Part shown: positions 33,085-43,098 of the stretch, piece by piece
Layout of the letters: every line of letters starts with the position of its first letter
How positions within the stretch are numbered: the stretch's first letter is position 1
DNA from: Dactylorhiza incarnata
Taxonomy: Eukaryota; Streptophyta; Magnoliopsida; Asparagales; Orchidaceae
Direction: 5' to 3'
Length of the DNA: 64,000 bases
Assembly: GCA_033032865.1 (NCBI GenBank)
Contig: JAWHQI010000276.1
Location: 1,736,001-1,800,000 of the forward strand
The notes under the pieces: model-generated
The model's input: only the letters and a program-made list of their open reading frames with translations
What the model was told of the DNA's origin: nothing
Database searches by the model: none
Made by a program: the position numbers and the translations under genes

Positions 33085-34363
33085 TGGGAAAATGATTTAT
33101 CTTAACCCCTAAAAATGAGTAGAATATAAATTCTAAGAATGAAAAATTAATCTAAGTAAATATGCGTCGAATAGTATTCGACGCAATGTCGAAGTGTAGT
33201 CGACGTTCCTCTCAGAATGAGTCGAAGTAACTCTGACTTCAAGTCGACGCATCTAGTGAAGTCGACGTACCTTAGTCGACGCACCTTCCATATTCTCCTC
33301 TCGACGTCCAGCCAGTCTGAAATCGACGCTTCCGTTGAATAGTAATCGACGTACGTCGAGTTCTATGTCAAATTCAAAACACGCCAGATCTCTTTCCTTC
33401 TTTCTGTAGATCTGATTCTTATGGAATTATATTATTCTTTTATAGCCGTTCTGAATCAGTCTTTCCTTCTAATTGATTCTTGGCTAAATTGATTAAGTTT
33501 ATTATGGATATTATTTGAAATCAGAATGATCTCTTTCCTTCTATAGAAATATTGTTTATAGAATCTTTTCTCTCTAACTATTTCTCTGACTGCTAATTGA
33601 TTATTCTCATATAGTATTCTTTGAATAAACAGAGCTATAAATAAGAGGGAAATCGGTAGAGAAGAATAAGAAGTGATCCACTCCATACATTTGAAATAGA
33701 GGAAAAACTCCCAAGAGAAAAGTGAGAAAAACTGAGAAAAGTGAAAGTGTGCTGCAGCAAACAACAAGCCTTCTTCTTCTCCTTCTTCTGAGATCATACT
33801 GCTGCAATTTTTGAAACCTCTTACTGAAAGAGAAAAAGGCCTACAATCTCCTTCTCACTATAGAAGAGAGATTTCATTCACTATTTCTTTTGCTTCTAAT
33901 CTTCTTGCTAAGAAGAAGATTCTTTCTTGTTTCAATTACTTCTTCTACTTCGTCTTCTTATTCTCATTTCATTTTCAAACTATGTAAAAGAGTTTTTAGA
34001 ATCTCTCTTCAAAAAATTCAGTTGTACTGGTTCTAAGAGTCTCCTTATCAAAAGACTCAGGCTGGTTCTAAGAGTCTCCTTATCAAAAGACTCAATACAA
34101 GATAGTGAATTCCTACCAAGGAAGTAGAAGAGTGGACTATCCAAAGTTTGGGGAACCACTATATTTCTGTGTGTTATGCTGTGATTTTCTTTTTGCTGTT
34201 ACTTTCTTTATTTTCTTAATTCTTGTTGGTGTGTGTGGGAAGCTTAAATCTGTGATTATTACACATATATATATATTTGTTAACTTTGCACAAAGTATTT
34301 TTAAATCTCTATTCACCCCCCCCCCCTCTAGAGAATTCTAGTGAGGTTAACTATGCACTTTTA
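33085..34363 (+). repeat. 3' LTR of Sirevirus E
   Basis: Starts TGGGAAAATG and ends ATGCACTTTTA (terminal CA mutated to TA). It is collinear with 17548-18858, with small indels: loss of part of the CGTCGA cluster near 33230, a duplicated segment near 34040-34090, and a shorter microsatellite. TATA box near 33631. The polypurine tract AATAGGGGGAGC sits immediately upstream. Confidence 0.92.
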
Positions 34364-34368
34364 GTTGT
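34364..34368. repeat. Target-site duplication of E, right copy
   Basis: GTTGT, matched exactly at 17543-17547. Confidence 0.88.
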
Positions 34369-34873
34369 TGTGACGCAGATCCGTGAGAAGCTCTGGGTAG
34401 CTCAGGAGCGCTATGAGAAGTACGCCAATCGGCGTAGGAGTGAGTTGGAATTTGCGGTGGGGGACATGGTGTTCTTAAAGGTGTCCCCGATGGCAGGTGT
34501 TAAGAGATTTGGGAAGAGCCACAAGCTGGACCCCAGGTATGTAGGCCCATTCGAGATCGTCGAACGCATCGGGGCTTCTGCTTATAGATTGGTGTTACCT
34601 GACTCTTTCCCCGGTGTGCACGACGTTTTCCATGTGAGCCAGTTGCAGAAGTGCATCCACAGTGATCGCCATGTGCTGGATTCCGTGCCAGTGCTGCAGC
34701 CCAATTTGTCATTTGTAGAGCAGCCTGTTCACATTTTGGAAAGGCAGGATCGAGTGTTGCGGAGGAAGACCATCCCTATGGTGAAAGTCCTCTGGTATAA
34801 TCAGGATGTTCGGGGTGCGACCTGGGAGCTCGAGTCAACGATGAAGGAGTCCTATCCTCATCTCTTCTGCTAG
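34369..34873 (+). pseudogene. Integrase C-terminus and chromodomain of chromovirus C
   Basis: Continuation of the integrase frame after element E. Opening residues TQIREKLWVAQERYEKYANRRR are the helical linker. GDMVFLKVSPMAGVKRFG...LDPRYVGPFEIVERIG is the GPY/F module used in integration. The last 45 residues (ILERQDRVLRRKTIPMVKVL, WYNQDVRGATWELE, YPHLFC, stop) are a chromodomain, which in chromoviruses is thought to guide integration into heterochromatin. This segment is open; the gene as a whole is inactive because of upstream stops and insertions. A short 3' UTR (34874-34969) follows. Confidence 0.88.
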
Positions 34874-34969
34874 CTTCACCGGTAAGTCTTCGCCTTTTAC
34901 ATTTTTTTACCTTGTTTGGTATTGTCGTTGCAAAGTTTCGGGGCGAAACTTTTTGTTAGGAGTGGTGAC

Positions 34970-35212
34970 TGTGACGCCCCATGTTTTTGTTATGGTTAAT
35001 TCAAGTGGGGTTGTGCTGGTAGAGGTGGTTTAAATATTAAAGTTGTCGTTGCGTGGCATTAGTGTGGAGGGCGTCACCGTTTCTTGATCGTCTCCGTCTG
35101 GTGAGATCCATGCTAGGGTATCCCGTATATGTGCATACAGGCAATTGTATCATTTATAAGGGATATATGTAAATATATACAAATATGTATATGAAAATAT
35201 ATATATATATGT

Positions 35213-35245
<33 letters not shown>

Positions 35246-37525
35246 TTGCACACTCACATTTGTGTATGTTGAGAATCGGGCAGAGCTCAAATTTTCCCTT
35301 CCCTTCCCTGTTCCGTGAAGCCGGCGAGTCGCGCAGGCTAGGGTTGGCGTCGGGGCGTTGGTCGGTGTCGAGCATCACCGGAGCCGTCGGAGGTGAGGAT
35401 CGTGGTTGCCGGAGCTTCGTTTCGTCGTCGGGGCCAAGGATCAGGGCGGCTCCTTCCCCGCTTATCGTGGTCCGGCCGTGCGTCGCCGGATATCCAAGGC
35501 AAGAAAACCTTTCTTCTCCACCTTCCTCCCTCCCTTTCCTGTTACCTTTTTAACATAGTGCTTGTGTTGGTATTTAGCTTACCCTATTTTGATGCTTGGG
35601 GGAAATTGGTTTTGATGCAACCTTTACCTAGTCTATTTTGATCCCCTGCTGTAGACTTATTTTTTTTTGTGATAGTTTGGGAGGGGCTGCTGTGGCTTGT
35701 TTTATTTAGGGGTGCTCTTTTTGGTATGCTTTCCTTGGTTGGCTGCCGTTGTTGCTTTGCTGCTGTTATCCCTTCTTCCTTACCTAGTTCTGCTGTTGTT
35801 GTTGCTTTGCTGCTATTGTTTCATTAAGGGCTACCCATTTTCTTTCTTCTTCTTTTTCTAGTGGGGCTGCTGTTGTTGGCCTTGGTTAGGCTGCTGCTGT
35901 TGCTTTTGATGGGGCTGCCTCTTATCCTTGATAAATTTGGGGCTGTGATGTTTTTATGTTAGGGGGCTGCTGTATTTTTAATTGGGGGGCTGCTCCTTGT
36001 TGATTTGGGGCTACTTACTGTATTTATATTATGAGGGGCTGCTGCTATAATGCCTTTATAAGGGGCTGCTGTTATGAATTCCTTATGGGGGGATGCTCTT
36101 ATTCTTGTGCAATTTAATAGGAGCTGCTCTTATGTCTTTGGTCTAATGGGGGTTGTTGCTGGGGTGTGCTTCTTGGGCCTTTGCTTGTGTCAATTCCGAT
36201 TTCTGTCTCCTTTGAGGCAATTTTATAATTATCCTTGTTGGGGGTTTATTTTGGGGCTGGTTTGCTGTTATCTTACTTAGAGGGCTGCTGTTACATGGGG
36301 GCTGCCCCTTGTGATTGTTTATGCTAGTCCTGAATGGTGGTTACGTGTATAACTCTGCATATCTCTTATTACTACTTGGCTTAATATTGATGGACTTGTT
36401 TAAACTGGGTTGATTGGTAAAGGGAACAATGGGGTCCTCCATCACAGTTCTTTTAATAGTGGTTGGTAGGACAATGAGACCACCACCACGGCGCCTTTGT
36501 TTAGTTGGGGTGAATGTCCCCTTTATGTGAGTGGATAGTGACGTTGTTCGGGTCTGCCACCACTGGTCCTTTTTGCACTATATGCCAAATTTAGATATGC
36601 TCTTGACGGGATCCTCTTGACCGTCTATTACTGAAATCCTTATATAAGCGTATATATATATATAGTTATATATATGTGTATATGTATATATATATGTGTG
36701 TGTTTATATACTCCGTTCAGACTGGTTAGGTTACTTGTCACTTTACCTGCTCTTACTTATAATTATGCGGTTTTCTTGCACCCTTTTGGCTGAGGCATTC
36801 TTTTCTTATGGATGCCTCAGGTTCAGGTTCGTAGCTGTCGCAGGTTTTAGAGCAGGGTCGTTCAGTTTCCCGGGTGGAGGGCTTTCCTCCCTATTAGGTA
36901 AGGAGGCAGTTTCTTTTGTTGTACCCCTTTCTTTTGGTCTGTTGACTGTCTTCCTGCGGGTTCGTGTTACTTGTTGACGCCCGTATGGTTTTGGTTTAGC
37001 TTACTTGCCCATGGTGCTGTTACCTTTTTTGTACTTGTACACTCTAAGAAAAGTTTTATTTTGCTGGGTATTAATGAAAATCTTTTAGCAAAACCTGTTC
37101 CCTTAACTTGCCTTGATGCTCTAACTATTAAGTATCACACATTTGCAAAGCTTAAACCAAAATAGAAATGGTATTTCCTTATTATATATATACTCAATTT
37201 AGTCCTACCTTTGCCCTGGAGACATCTCTGGTATTCGGAGCCTTTAGGAATAAAATGAACTTATTTTCTTCCATTGTGTACGCATATCTTTGATAAAGAG
37301 CGGCTATGTAAACCGCAGGGCCGAGGGACACGGCTTCCTAACCTAATGAAAATAATCTTAAAAGATAATGCTTTTATTAATTCATATCTTTTCTCTTAAA
37401 AATGTTCGTTTGAGTGCACGCCTGAACGTCTGTAGTTGTCCCCTATAGGACGTGGCATCATGATGCGTGTTTTTTCCCTTTACTCTGATATTATAATTTA
37501 TTTCGGGAAAATACGGGTTGTGACA
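34970..37525 (+). repeat. 3' LTR of chromovirus C
   Basis: Starts TGTGACGCCCC and ends GGTTGTGACA just before ACCAT. It is collinear with 8680-11261, with scattered substitutions and small indels, for example in the GC-rich repeat near 35350. TATA box TATATAAG at 36641-36648. The sequence just upstream (GTTAGGAGTGGTGAC) is the likely polypurine tract. Confidence 0.93.
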
Positions 37526-37530
37526 ACCAT
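37526..37530. repeat. Target-site duplication of C, right copy
   Basis: ACCAT, matched exactly at 8675-8679. Confidence 0.92.
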
Positions 37531-37985
37531 ACAACCCGAAGGTGAGGGAGAACGCCTTACCTCCCACCTTATCGCTCTCAACACAGGTGGGGAGGAGCGA
37601 AGAGCAAGAGATCCTATTGAGGTCAGGATCCCACGCGATCACTGGCTTGCCGATTGCATCGGGGAGCCTCACGCCAAGGCCAAAGTTTTTGTGGCTGGCT
37701 GGCTTGGGCACGTCGGGAGCTTCCTTTGGCTCGCAGCTCTCCTTGGTAGCCTTTTGACATGCGGACAGGGTGAGTGTAGTCTCCATCTTTCTCAGGTCCA
37801 CGACCTCCTTCTCCTTGGTTGTGGAGGGGGTATCCTTGCTCCTTTTCTTTGATGGGGGATTCGCCGCGAGCTGGATCACAGGTGGCGGTCCCTTCTTACC
37901 AGAACCCGAGCCGAGAGGTTATCGGCACGCTTCCGCGGCCACAGTGGCGAGAGATCTGGAGGAGAGGGCGGCGCTCCTCGCGTGC

Positions 37986-38011
37986 GGGGGGGGGGGGGGG
38001 GGGGGGGGGGG
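37986..38011. repeat. Run of 26 G
   Basis: A homopolymer on the plus strand inside the antisense gene, where it would encode a proline run. The length is not divisible by three and may be variable or an assembly-limited region. Confidence 0.9.
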
Positions 38012-38519
38012 AGCGGAAGATCCTGCTCTCCTGCAAAGGCAATGAAAGAGTTAGCGATCGAAATAAGAAGAAGTTATGGAAACTTGCGAGACCGAGCAAA
38101 ACCTTCTCCTTGCGGTACAAGCAGCAATGAGTCCACCCTCTGCCGAAGGTGGACGACCTCGAAGTTCTTCCCTTCCATATAGTGGAAGAGCTTCACATTG
38201 CCACCCCTGAGCGAGGCAGGGGGCGGTAGGTTGCATCATCCCGCTGGAAGGGGGAGAAGGGGATATTGCCAAATGGTCTTTTGACCAGGACATTTTTCTG
38301 GTGCCAGTAGTGGGTCTTGTTCACTGTCTCACAGATAGTGACATGATGGCTCATGAAATGGGTTGTCCCATCTTTTTAGGCACGGAAGGAGAAGATTTTG
38401 TGGAAGATGAGTAGGCTGAACTCCATCCTATCCTCCAGCAGATAACAGGCAAACACGATGATGATCGCGATCGCGTTTGGGGTTAGCTGGCTCGGTAGGA
38501 CGCCATAGTACTTTAGTAC

Positions 38520-38594
38520 CTGAGAAATTCATCAAAGATGGGTTAGCGAGCTGTCAGCGAAGCGAGCAAGAGATATAGTAGTCGAGTATGATAC
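38520..38594 (-). other. Intron 1 of the antisense gene
   Basis: 75 bp with CAG|GTATCA donor and TTTCTCAG|GTAC acceptor, AT-rich interior, and phase 0. Its removal completes a conserved motif, which is the main evidence for splicing. Confidence 0.68.
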
Positions 38595-38880
38595 CTGGCG
38601 TACTTCTGTCCAGAGTGGGAGTCGCAACCCATTCTTGAAATGAGCAATGGGGATGATGAGCTCTTCGGCAGACGGCTCATTGATAGCGGCGGAGATTGGT
38701 GGGCAGAGAGCCACAAACCCCGAGGGGATGAATCGGTCCACCGTAGTGAGGAACTCCTCATCAGTGAGCGAGGAGCAGAAGAAGGAATGGTCGTGGAAGG
38801 CCCCGACACACCTGGCCCGCCCTTCGGAGTCCCCGTCAACAACCATGCTTCTTTATGGTAGCGAACTGGAAGAAGTGCGG

Positions 38881-39359
38881 GTGCGAGCTTTGAGTAGCGG
38901 GAGAGAAAGGGAGAGAGAAGAAAGGTTGAAGACGATTAATGCGGTTGTTGGAAAAGAAAATCCGACGACTATTTATAGAATTCAAAAAGGCGGGAAGAAG
39001 GTGAAGCGCCGGGGGTGTGGACGGAACTGCGCTGTGGCGTTTCGACTTCTTGGACCTTATCTACACCAGATGGGCTCGCATCCTGATGAAATATTCTAAC
39101 TCGCCATAGTCGAGCCAAGCTGCGAAATAGAAAAAGGAATACGGATTGTGAAGGCGAGACCATAGCTCGCGAGTCAATAGCTGGGCATTCATATCAAAAA
39201 TATAAAATAAGCGAAGCGGGCACAGTTAGCATAACAGTAGAAATATTCGAAAGCGAAAGGAAAAGCTCGCGAGCGAGCAAAAAATATCCTCATACAAACT
39301 CATAAAATGTTCAAAGCCCCCAAAAGGGCGAGGAAAACAAGAGCGAGCAACAAATAAAA
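38881..39359 (-). other. Promoter and spacer between the two antisense regions of B
   Basis: Holds the TATA box at 38970 and GCTCGCGAGC-type motifs near 39160 and 39267. No coding sequence is recognised. It resembles spacer 7403-8033 in composition. Confidence 0.45.
38970..38977 (-). promoter_or_regulatory. TATA box of the antisense gene
   Basis: The minus strand reads CTATAAATAG, about 120 bases before the proposed ATG at 38846. It is the likely core promoter of the antisense transcript. Confidence 0.5.
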
Positions 39360-40600
39360 AGAAAATTGTTCAGTAGTTAAACAACTTCCAGCGACCGCGA
39401 CCTCGCACACCCGAATGCGAAGGGACTCTTGGATAGTGGTACTCGCGGACCAACTGGACCTCGCACTGTTTTATCCGCATTTGATCCTCAATTTGGGCGA
39501 GGTGCACCCAGGAGTGGTGACCTCGCAGCGAGCAACCTGCCAAATCTCAGCGAGGACGCGCGCATTCGCATCCTCCAAAGCGGTGAACCTCTCCTCATAG
39601 GCAACCCTGTTCATCTGGTCCTGATCATATAGCTAGCTCTCGCAGCATTAGGGTATGCTTCTGAAATATCTCGGTGACTCGCCTTTTCACCTGCTCCGAG
39701 TCGCTGGGGTCCCCAGGAAATCTACGACCTGGCTCGGTGAGGGCGGTGGCGACATCTCCACTTCCCCTTGCTCCGACTCGGTGGGCGGGGTCGGGGGAAC
39801 AAATGGAGTGAGAAATCGGCATGAGGGACAGTAAGAAAAGCCATCGGCAGAAATTAGCCCACCTGGCGAGATCAAGATGGTACGGGCTCGCGGGCGAGAG
39901 GAACTCGGCTGGCCTTTTGATGGTTTCAGTGAAGGGAGGGGTAATGGATTTTCCCAAACCGGGGCGGTGCGCCGTTACGTCGGCGACCTGGGGTTCGGCA
40001 AGTAACGAGCCGCCCGGGCTCCGTTGTTCCAGTACGCTGAACCCCAGAGTGATGATGGTCTGGTTCTTTGGGGGAGGCGAGTCCACAAGGATGGAGGTTT
40101 GCCTCTCCAGGGTCGCGAGGGGGGACACTGCGCGGGAACAATGCAGGTTCAGCGATTAAGGAAGAGTAAGTGAAAACGAGGTGAATAGCTCACCCGGTCT
40201 CGAGGGTGGGTCCCACAGGTCGGTGGTCCTCACATCACGGGGGGGGGGGGGGGGGGGGGGGGATCAGCCCTCCCAAGAGACGCGGGGCAAGATCCCGGTG
40301 GCGATTTCTCAGGGATGTTTTCTTTAGGAGGATTCTGCGAGCAAGGAAGGAAAGTTAGACGAGTTAATAGTAAATGGAAAAACCTGATAGCAGAACCTGC
40401 GAGGCAAGATCGAGGAGGGGAGATGGAGATAGTGGTGATGACTCATCCTCCCCGAGAGGCCGTCGGACGGTCTTAGCCCTCTTAACCTGAGGTGGAGGAG
40501 GAGCAGGTAATGGAGATATCCAGGGGGAGAGCTGGGTAGCTTTGGCCTTCTCGACCGCTTGCGAAGCCTTAAGGAGTGAGGGGGAAAAAGTTCATGCACC
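39360..40600 (-). pseudogene. Second antisense coding region of Tat element B, decayed
   Basis: Minus-strand reading upstream to downstream: a Pro/Ser-rich part (KAKATQLSPWISPLPAPPPP, KRAKTVRRPLGEDESSPLSP), a poly-C run at 40239-40262, another Pro-rich segment (RQTSILVDSPPPKNQTIITL), then helical sequence (SEQVKRRVTEIFQKHTLMLR, EERFTALEDANARVLAEI) ending near 39380. Frames change several times, so introns or frameshifts are both possible. A minus-strand TATA box at 41781-41788 lies upstream, now cut off by solo LTR X. The layout resembles the first antisense gene (Pro-rich linker, then coiled coil), but I cannot show homology. Function unknown. Confidence 0.4.
40239..40262. repeat. Run of 24 G
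   Basis: A second long G homopolymer on the plus strand, again in an antisense Pro-rich coding region of element B. Confidence 0.9.
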
Positions 40601-41760
40601 TATTGGACATGTGTGTCACATCCCTTTGTTTGAGAATAACAAATCCCATATTGTATTTGATATTGCTTGTAGTGTGTTTATAGTGTGCAGGAACTATAGG
40701 TGCAATACTCCACAGGTAGAAGGCAGCATGGAATCAAACTTTCTGAATGGAGCACTACCGCCAGCGCTAGAGGTTAATGCAAGCGCTAGCGCTACCGCCA
40801 GCGCTAGCGCTAGCGCCACGCGCTAGCTCAAGATCATCTCAGCGGTTTTGTCTCAGCGGTTCCATAACGCTACCGCCAGCGCTAGCGATACCGCAGGAGC
40901 TCGCTCAAGATCGTGCACAGCGCCACGCCGCCGATGATTTCGCAACCGCTCCACACGAACGCTACCGCAGGCGCTATCAGCTACCGCAGGCGCTAGCTCC
41001 AAGATTTATAAAATGATGTGTTCTCTCTCGTTTTGTGTTAGAACTTCCAGAGACATTACTTGTGCCCAAACTCTCGTGCTGCTGCTTTGCCGAAACATCA
41101 TCGCCCACTCAAAGACAAAGAAGAAAATCTGGAGAAGGAAGCCATCACGCTGCATCCGAAGAACGATCGCTTTGACCTCGCTCGTGCTTCAACGATCCTT
41201 CATCCTCATCTCCAGAAATTTCAAGAGGGAGTTTGCTTGTTATTTACTTCACTTCTTTATTTGTATCTTGTAGTGAAATCGCCTTGTTTTTGGCGACTAG
41301 GTCCTTGCGCGGCTTAGGGGAAATTCACCGCATGAATTGGCAACTAGGTCTAGGGGATTAGATCTAGGGGGTGCTCGAGGCCATATCCGAGTTTGGGTTG
41401 GCTAGAGCGGCTTGAGGCTTTATCCGGGGAAGGATTGGCTAAAGCCAACCGGTTTGTGGGGATACAAGTCGGTATAGAAAAGGAAAAGAAATTCACTTTT
41501 GTACGCCTCCGATTTCTAGCGATATTGAAATCAAATTTTGTAAACACCCTTTTTATATAATGCAATCATGATTATATTTGTGTTTATTTGATTTCTCTCA
41601 ATTGGCGTAAAATTTCATTATTGCAAAATTGTTATTACTAAATTGTCATCTTATTTCCTATTAAACAAAAACAACTTAGTAATTATCTTAAAATTTATAA
41701 AAAGAATTTTATTCCCTTATTCACCCCCCCCCCCCTCTAAGGGCGCCGTAAGATCCAACA
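40601..41760 (+). repeat. Solo Sirevirus LTR X
   Basis: 1160 bp, starting TATTGGACATG (TG mutated to TA) and ending AAGATCCAACA. It is flanked by GCACC (40596-40600) and ACACC (41761-41765), a target duplication with one change. It contains AGCGCTAGCGCT-type motifs at 40755-40995, a TATA box at 41007-41014 and the CCCCCC-CTCTAAGG end signature of Sirevirus LTRs. No primer site or gag follows; element B resumes immediately, so it is a solo LTR. A second copy, missing its first part, is at 60320-61196. Confidence 0.85.
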
Positions 41761-41765
41761 ACACC

Positions 41766-42196
41766 GGCCAAAAGGAAGGGTATTTATAGCCTGGGCATGG
41801 GTCCCACCTAAAGATTCTCACCACATCATCAAGGGGTCGGGGAACATCAGGGGTTGGATGTTTCTTCGCGAGCCTAAGGTAGCCTCGTGAAGAGTGGGGA
41901 TTGTGTACAACCCCGGTATTCGCCAAGAGGTGAGCAGAGGCAAAATGATAGTAGGCGAAAAGAGAAAGAAGGATGAGGATCCAGAGTCTCAAAGGCTATC
42001 CACAGGAGGGTGGGTGAGCCAGACTCTTGCCGGTCGCTCGCAGGAAGGCGGCCAAGCCGGGCCCTCGCCGTTCGCTTGCCTGAAGGCGGGCGGGCTGGGG
42101 TTCTCGCGGTCCACTCACAGGGAGTTAGTCGAGCCAAGTTCCCGTGGGTCGCGAGAGGAGCCCTAGTGGGTGGCTCGCCTAGCAGCGGTGCAGGGG
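41766..42196 (+). other. Element B, region just before the 3' LTR
   Basis: Non-coding, GC-rich sequence with GCTCGC motifs between solo LTR X and the 3' LTR. Short ORFs on both strands show no recognisable domain. The end (GCAGGGG) may be the polypurine tract. Confidence 0.45.
41781..41788 (-). promoter_or_regulatory. Minus-strand TATA box of element B
   Basis: GCTATAAATA on the minus strand, 16 bases beyond the X target duplication. It points leftwards towards the second antisense region, and X lies roughly where its start site would be. A copy lies at about 61217-61224. Confidence 0.45.
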
Positions 42197-42639
42197 TGTT
42201 TTTACCTGAAAACCCTTGGTGGTCTGCAGTTGGCCACTCCGAACAGCGGAGTTTGGCTATTGGCGGACCATTTTGGGTTGCGTATAGTAAAAGTGTAAGG
42301 CGGAATCCCGCTATTTGCAGACCAGACTAGAAAAACTATAAATAGACCTTGAAGGGCACCTTTGGAAAGAATTTCGATCTCAGTACTCTGAGCTTCCTCC
42401 TCCTTAGGTTATCTTGGCTTAGCTCTCAGTCTCTCCAAGGTGCCCAGTTTCATCTTTGGCATAGGAGGGGAAGCGCTCAACGATCTTCTTGGTGTGTGGT
42501 GGGACCTCCTCACTGCGACTAAAGGTCCGTGTCTAGTTCCAAGTCTTCGTTCTGTTCCTTCTGAGGAATCAGTAAGCGCTAGCTTCCCCCTATCTTTGGG
42601 GGCCCGAGCTCCACAAGAGACCAAGTTTTGGTTTCAACA
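42197..42639 (+). repeat. 3' LTR of Tat element B
   Basis: 443 bp from TGTTTTTACC to TTTCAACA, with TGTT...AACA inverted ends, preceded by a GGGG tract. TATA box TATAAATA at 42337-42344, followed by a pyrimidine-rich start region. LTRs of about this size are usual for RIRE2-like Tat elements. The duplicate copy is at 61633-62073. The ends are inferred from motifs because the partner 5' LTR is out of view. Confidence 0.65.
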
Positions 42640-43098
42640 AGAAGGAGATTATGCATCTTTGGAAACATTCATTTTAGGCAACCTTAACGTTGGCGTTGAG
42701 TCTAACGCCTGGCGTTGAGTCAAATCATTCCCAAAATGCTCCTGCAATCACGGCAGCTTCCCTCCATGTCATTTTCATCTTGGCGGGAATGAAAGTCAAT
42801 GCCGGCGTTAAGAGTTAACGTTGGGCGTTAGCTCTTTTCCATAATTTAGGCCATATCGTCGATCATCTCAGCGGCAAGCCATCTCGTCATTTGTCAACGC
42901 CCAGCGTTAAGTCATAATGCCTGGCATTAGACCACTTTCATCATTTCAGCTTGTGGGCAGTTCCAGACTAATTATGAAGCATCCTAGTGTCATATCTGTT
43001 TAAACCTGCATGCTAAAAACACAATGGCAAACAAGATCAAATACAAGTAGGATTTGTTATTCTCAAATCAATGGGATGTGGAAAATGATGTTCCAACA
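42640..43098 (-). repeat. Z1: partial Sirevirus LTR, minus strand, interrupted by element B
   Basis: Read on the minus strand from 43098 it begins TGTTGGAACATCATTTTCC, then TTTGAGAATAACAAATCC and TTGTATTTGAT, which match the start of LTR X. So it is the U3 side of a related Sirevirus LTR. It is cut at about 42640 by the 3' LTR of B. Motifs of the type AACGCC...GGCGTT recur at 42690-42930. The minus strand just upstream (CTTACCTC) has no polypurine tract, so this is an outer LTR edge; GAGGT (43099-43103) would be its target site. Confidence 0.72.

Larger units (their letters stand above)
17548..34363 (+). mobile_element. Element E: Sirevirus-like Ty1/copia retrotransposon carrying element F
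   Basis: Bounded by LTRs 17548-18858 and 33085-34363 with exact target duplication GTTGT (17543-17547 and 34364-34368). Removing the element and one duplicate restores the integrase frame of C. It has a tRNA-iMet primer site, a long gag with one zinc knuckle, pol in copia order (protease, integrase, reverse transcriptase, RNase H), then an extra ORF region before the 3' LTR. The LTR end with CACCCCC...CTCTAG, several AGGGGGA tracts and an extra ORF after pol fit the Sirevirus/SIRE lineage. Element F inserted just after the RNase H stop. Confidence 0.92.
8680..37525 (+). mobile_element. Element C: Tekay/Del-like chromovirus (Ty3/gypsy), nested with D and E/F
   Basis: Complete at both ends: 5' LTR 8680-11261, 3' LTR 34970-37525, exact 5-bp target duplication ACCAT (8675-8679 and 37526-37530), and a tRNA-iMet primer site. 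Internal order is gag, protease, reverse transcriptase, RNase H, integrase, chromodomain. Long LTRs near 2.6 kb, three Gag zinc knuckles and the C-terminal chromodomain fit the Tekay/Del group. It inserted into the antisense gene of element B. It was later hit by solo LTR D in the protease-RT linker and by Sirevirus E in the integrase. Pol shows stop codons but, by reading, no frameshift. Confidence 0.93.
37531..38880 (-). pseudogene. Antisense spliced gene of Tat element B, N-terminal exons (PF04195-like)
   Basis: The gene starts near ATG 38846, about 120 bases after a TATA box (38970-38977). Exon 1 includes FIPSGFVALCPPISAAINEPSAEEL and HFKNGLRLPLWTEVRQ. Removing intron 38520-38594 (GTATCA...TTTCTCAG) joins WTEVRQ to VLKYYGVLPSQLTPNA. 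This pattern, an aromatic-led helix followed by a tyrosine-glycine and SQLxPNA, is what I know from Pfam PF04195 (putative gypsy-type transposon). A second likely intron lies at about 38037-38085. The chain then passes a poly-C run, a Ser/Pro/Lys linker and enters the coiled coil at 8034-8679. There is a TAA near 38378 and a frameshift near 38200, so this copy is dead. Confidence 0.7.
3721..42639 (+). mobile_element. Element B: Tat-lineage Ty3/gypsy retrotransposon, interrupted by A, C and X
   Basis: Its own sequence is 3721-8679, 37531-40600 and 41766-42639; the rest is later insertions. In sense order it has a pol fragment (reverse transcriptase C-terminus, RNase H, a second RNase H and integrase), a 96-bp tandem array, two antisense coding regions and a 443-bp 3' LTR. 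A second RNase H domain, a variable tandem-repeat 3' region and extra antisense ORFs between pol and the 3' LTR are known traits of Tat-lineage elements (RIRE2, Retand, Ogre and Grande relatives). The left half and 5' LTR are outside the window. The right end is placed at ...TTTCAACA, where it enters Sirevirus LTR Z1. Confidence 0.75.

Noticed and set aside
37982..38130. Glycine-run ORFs on the plus strand
   Set aside because: Artefacts of the 26-G run; the coding strand there is minus.
42010..42330. Arg/Gly-rich ORFs near the 3' end of element B (also 61330-61602)
   Set aside because: GC-rich chance frames on both strands that differ between the two duplicate copies.
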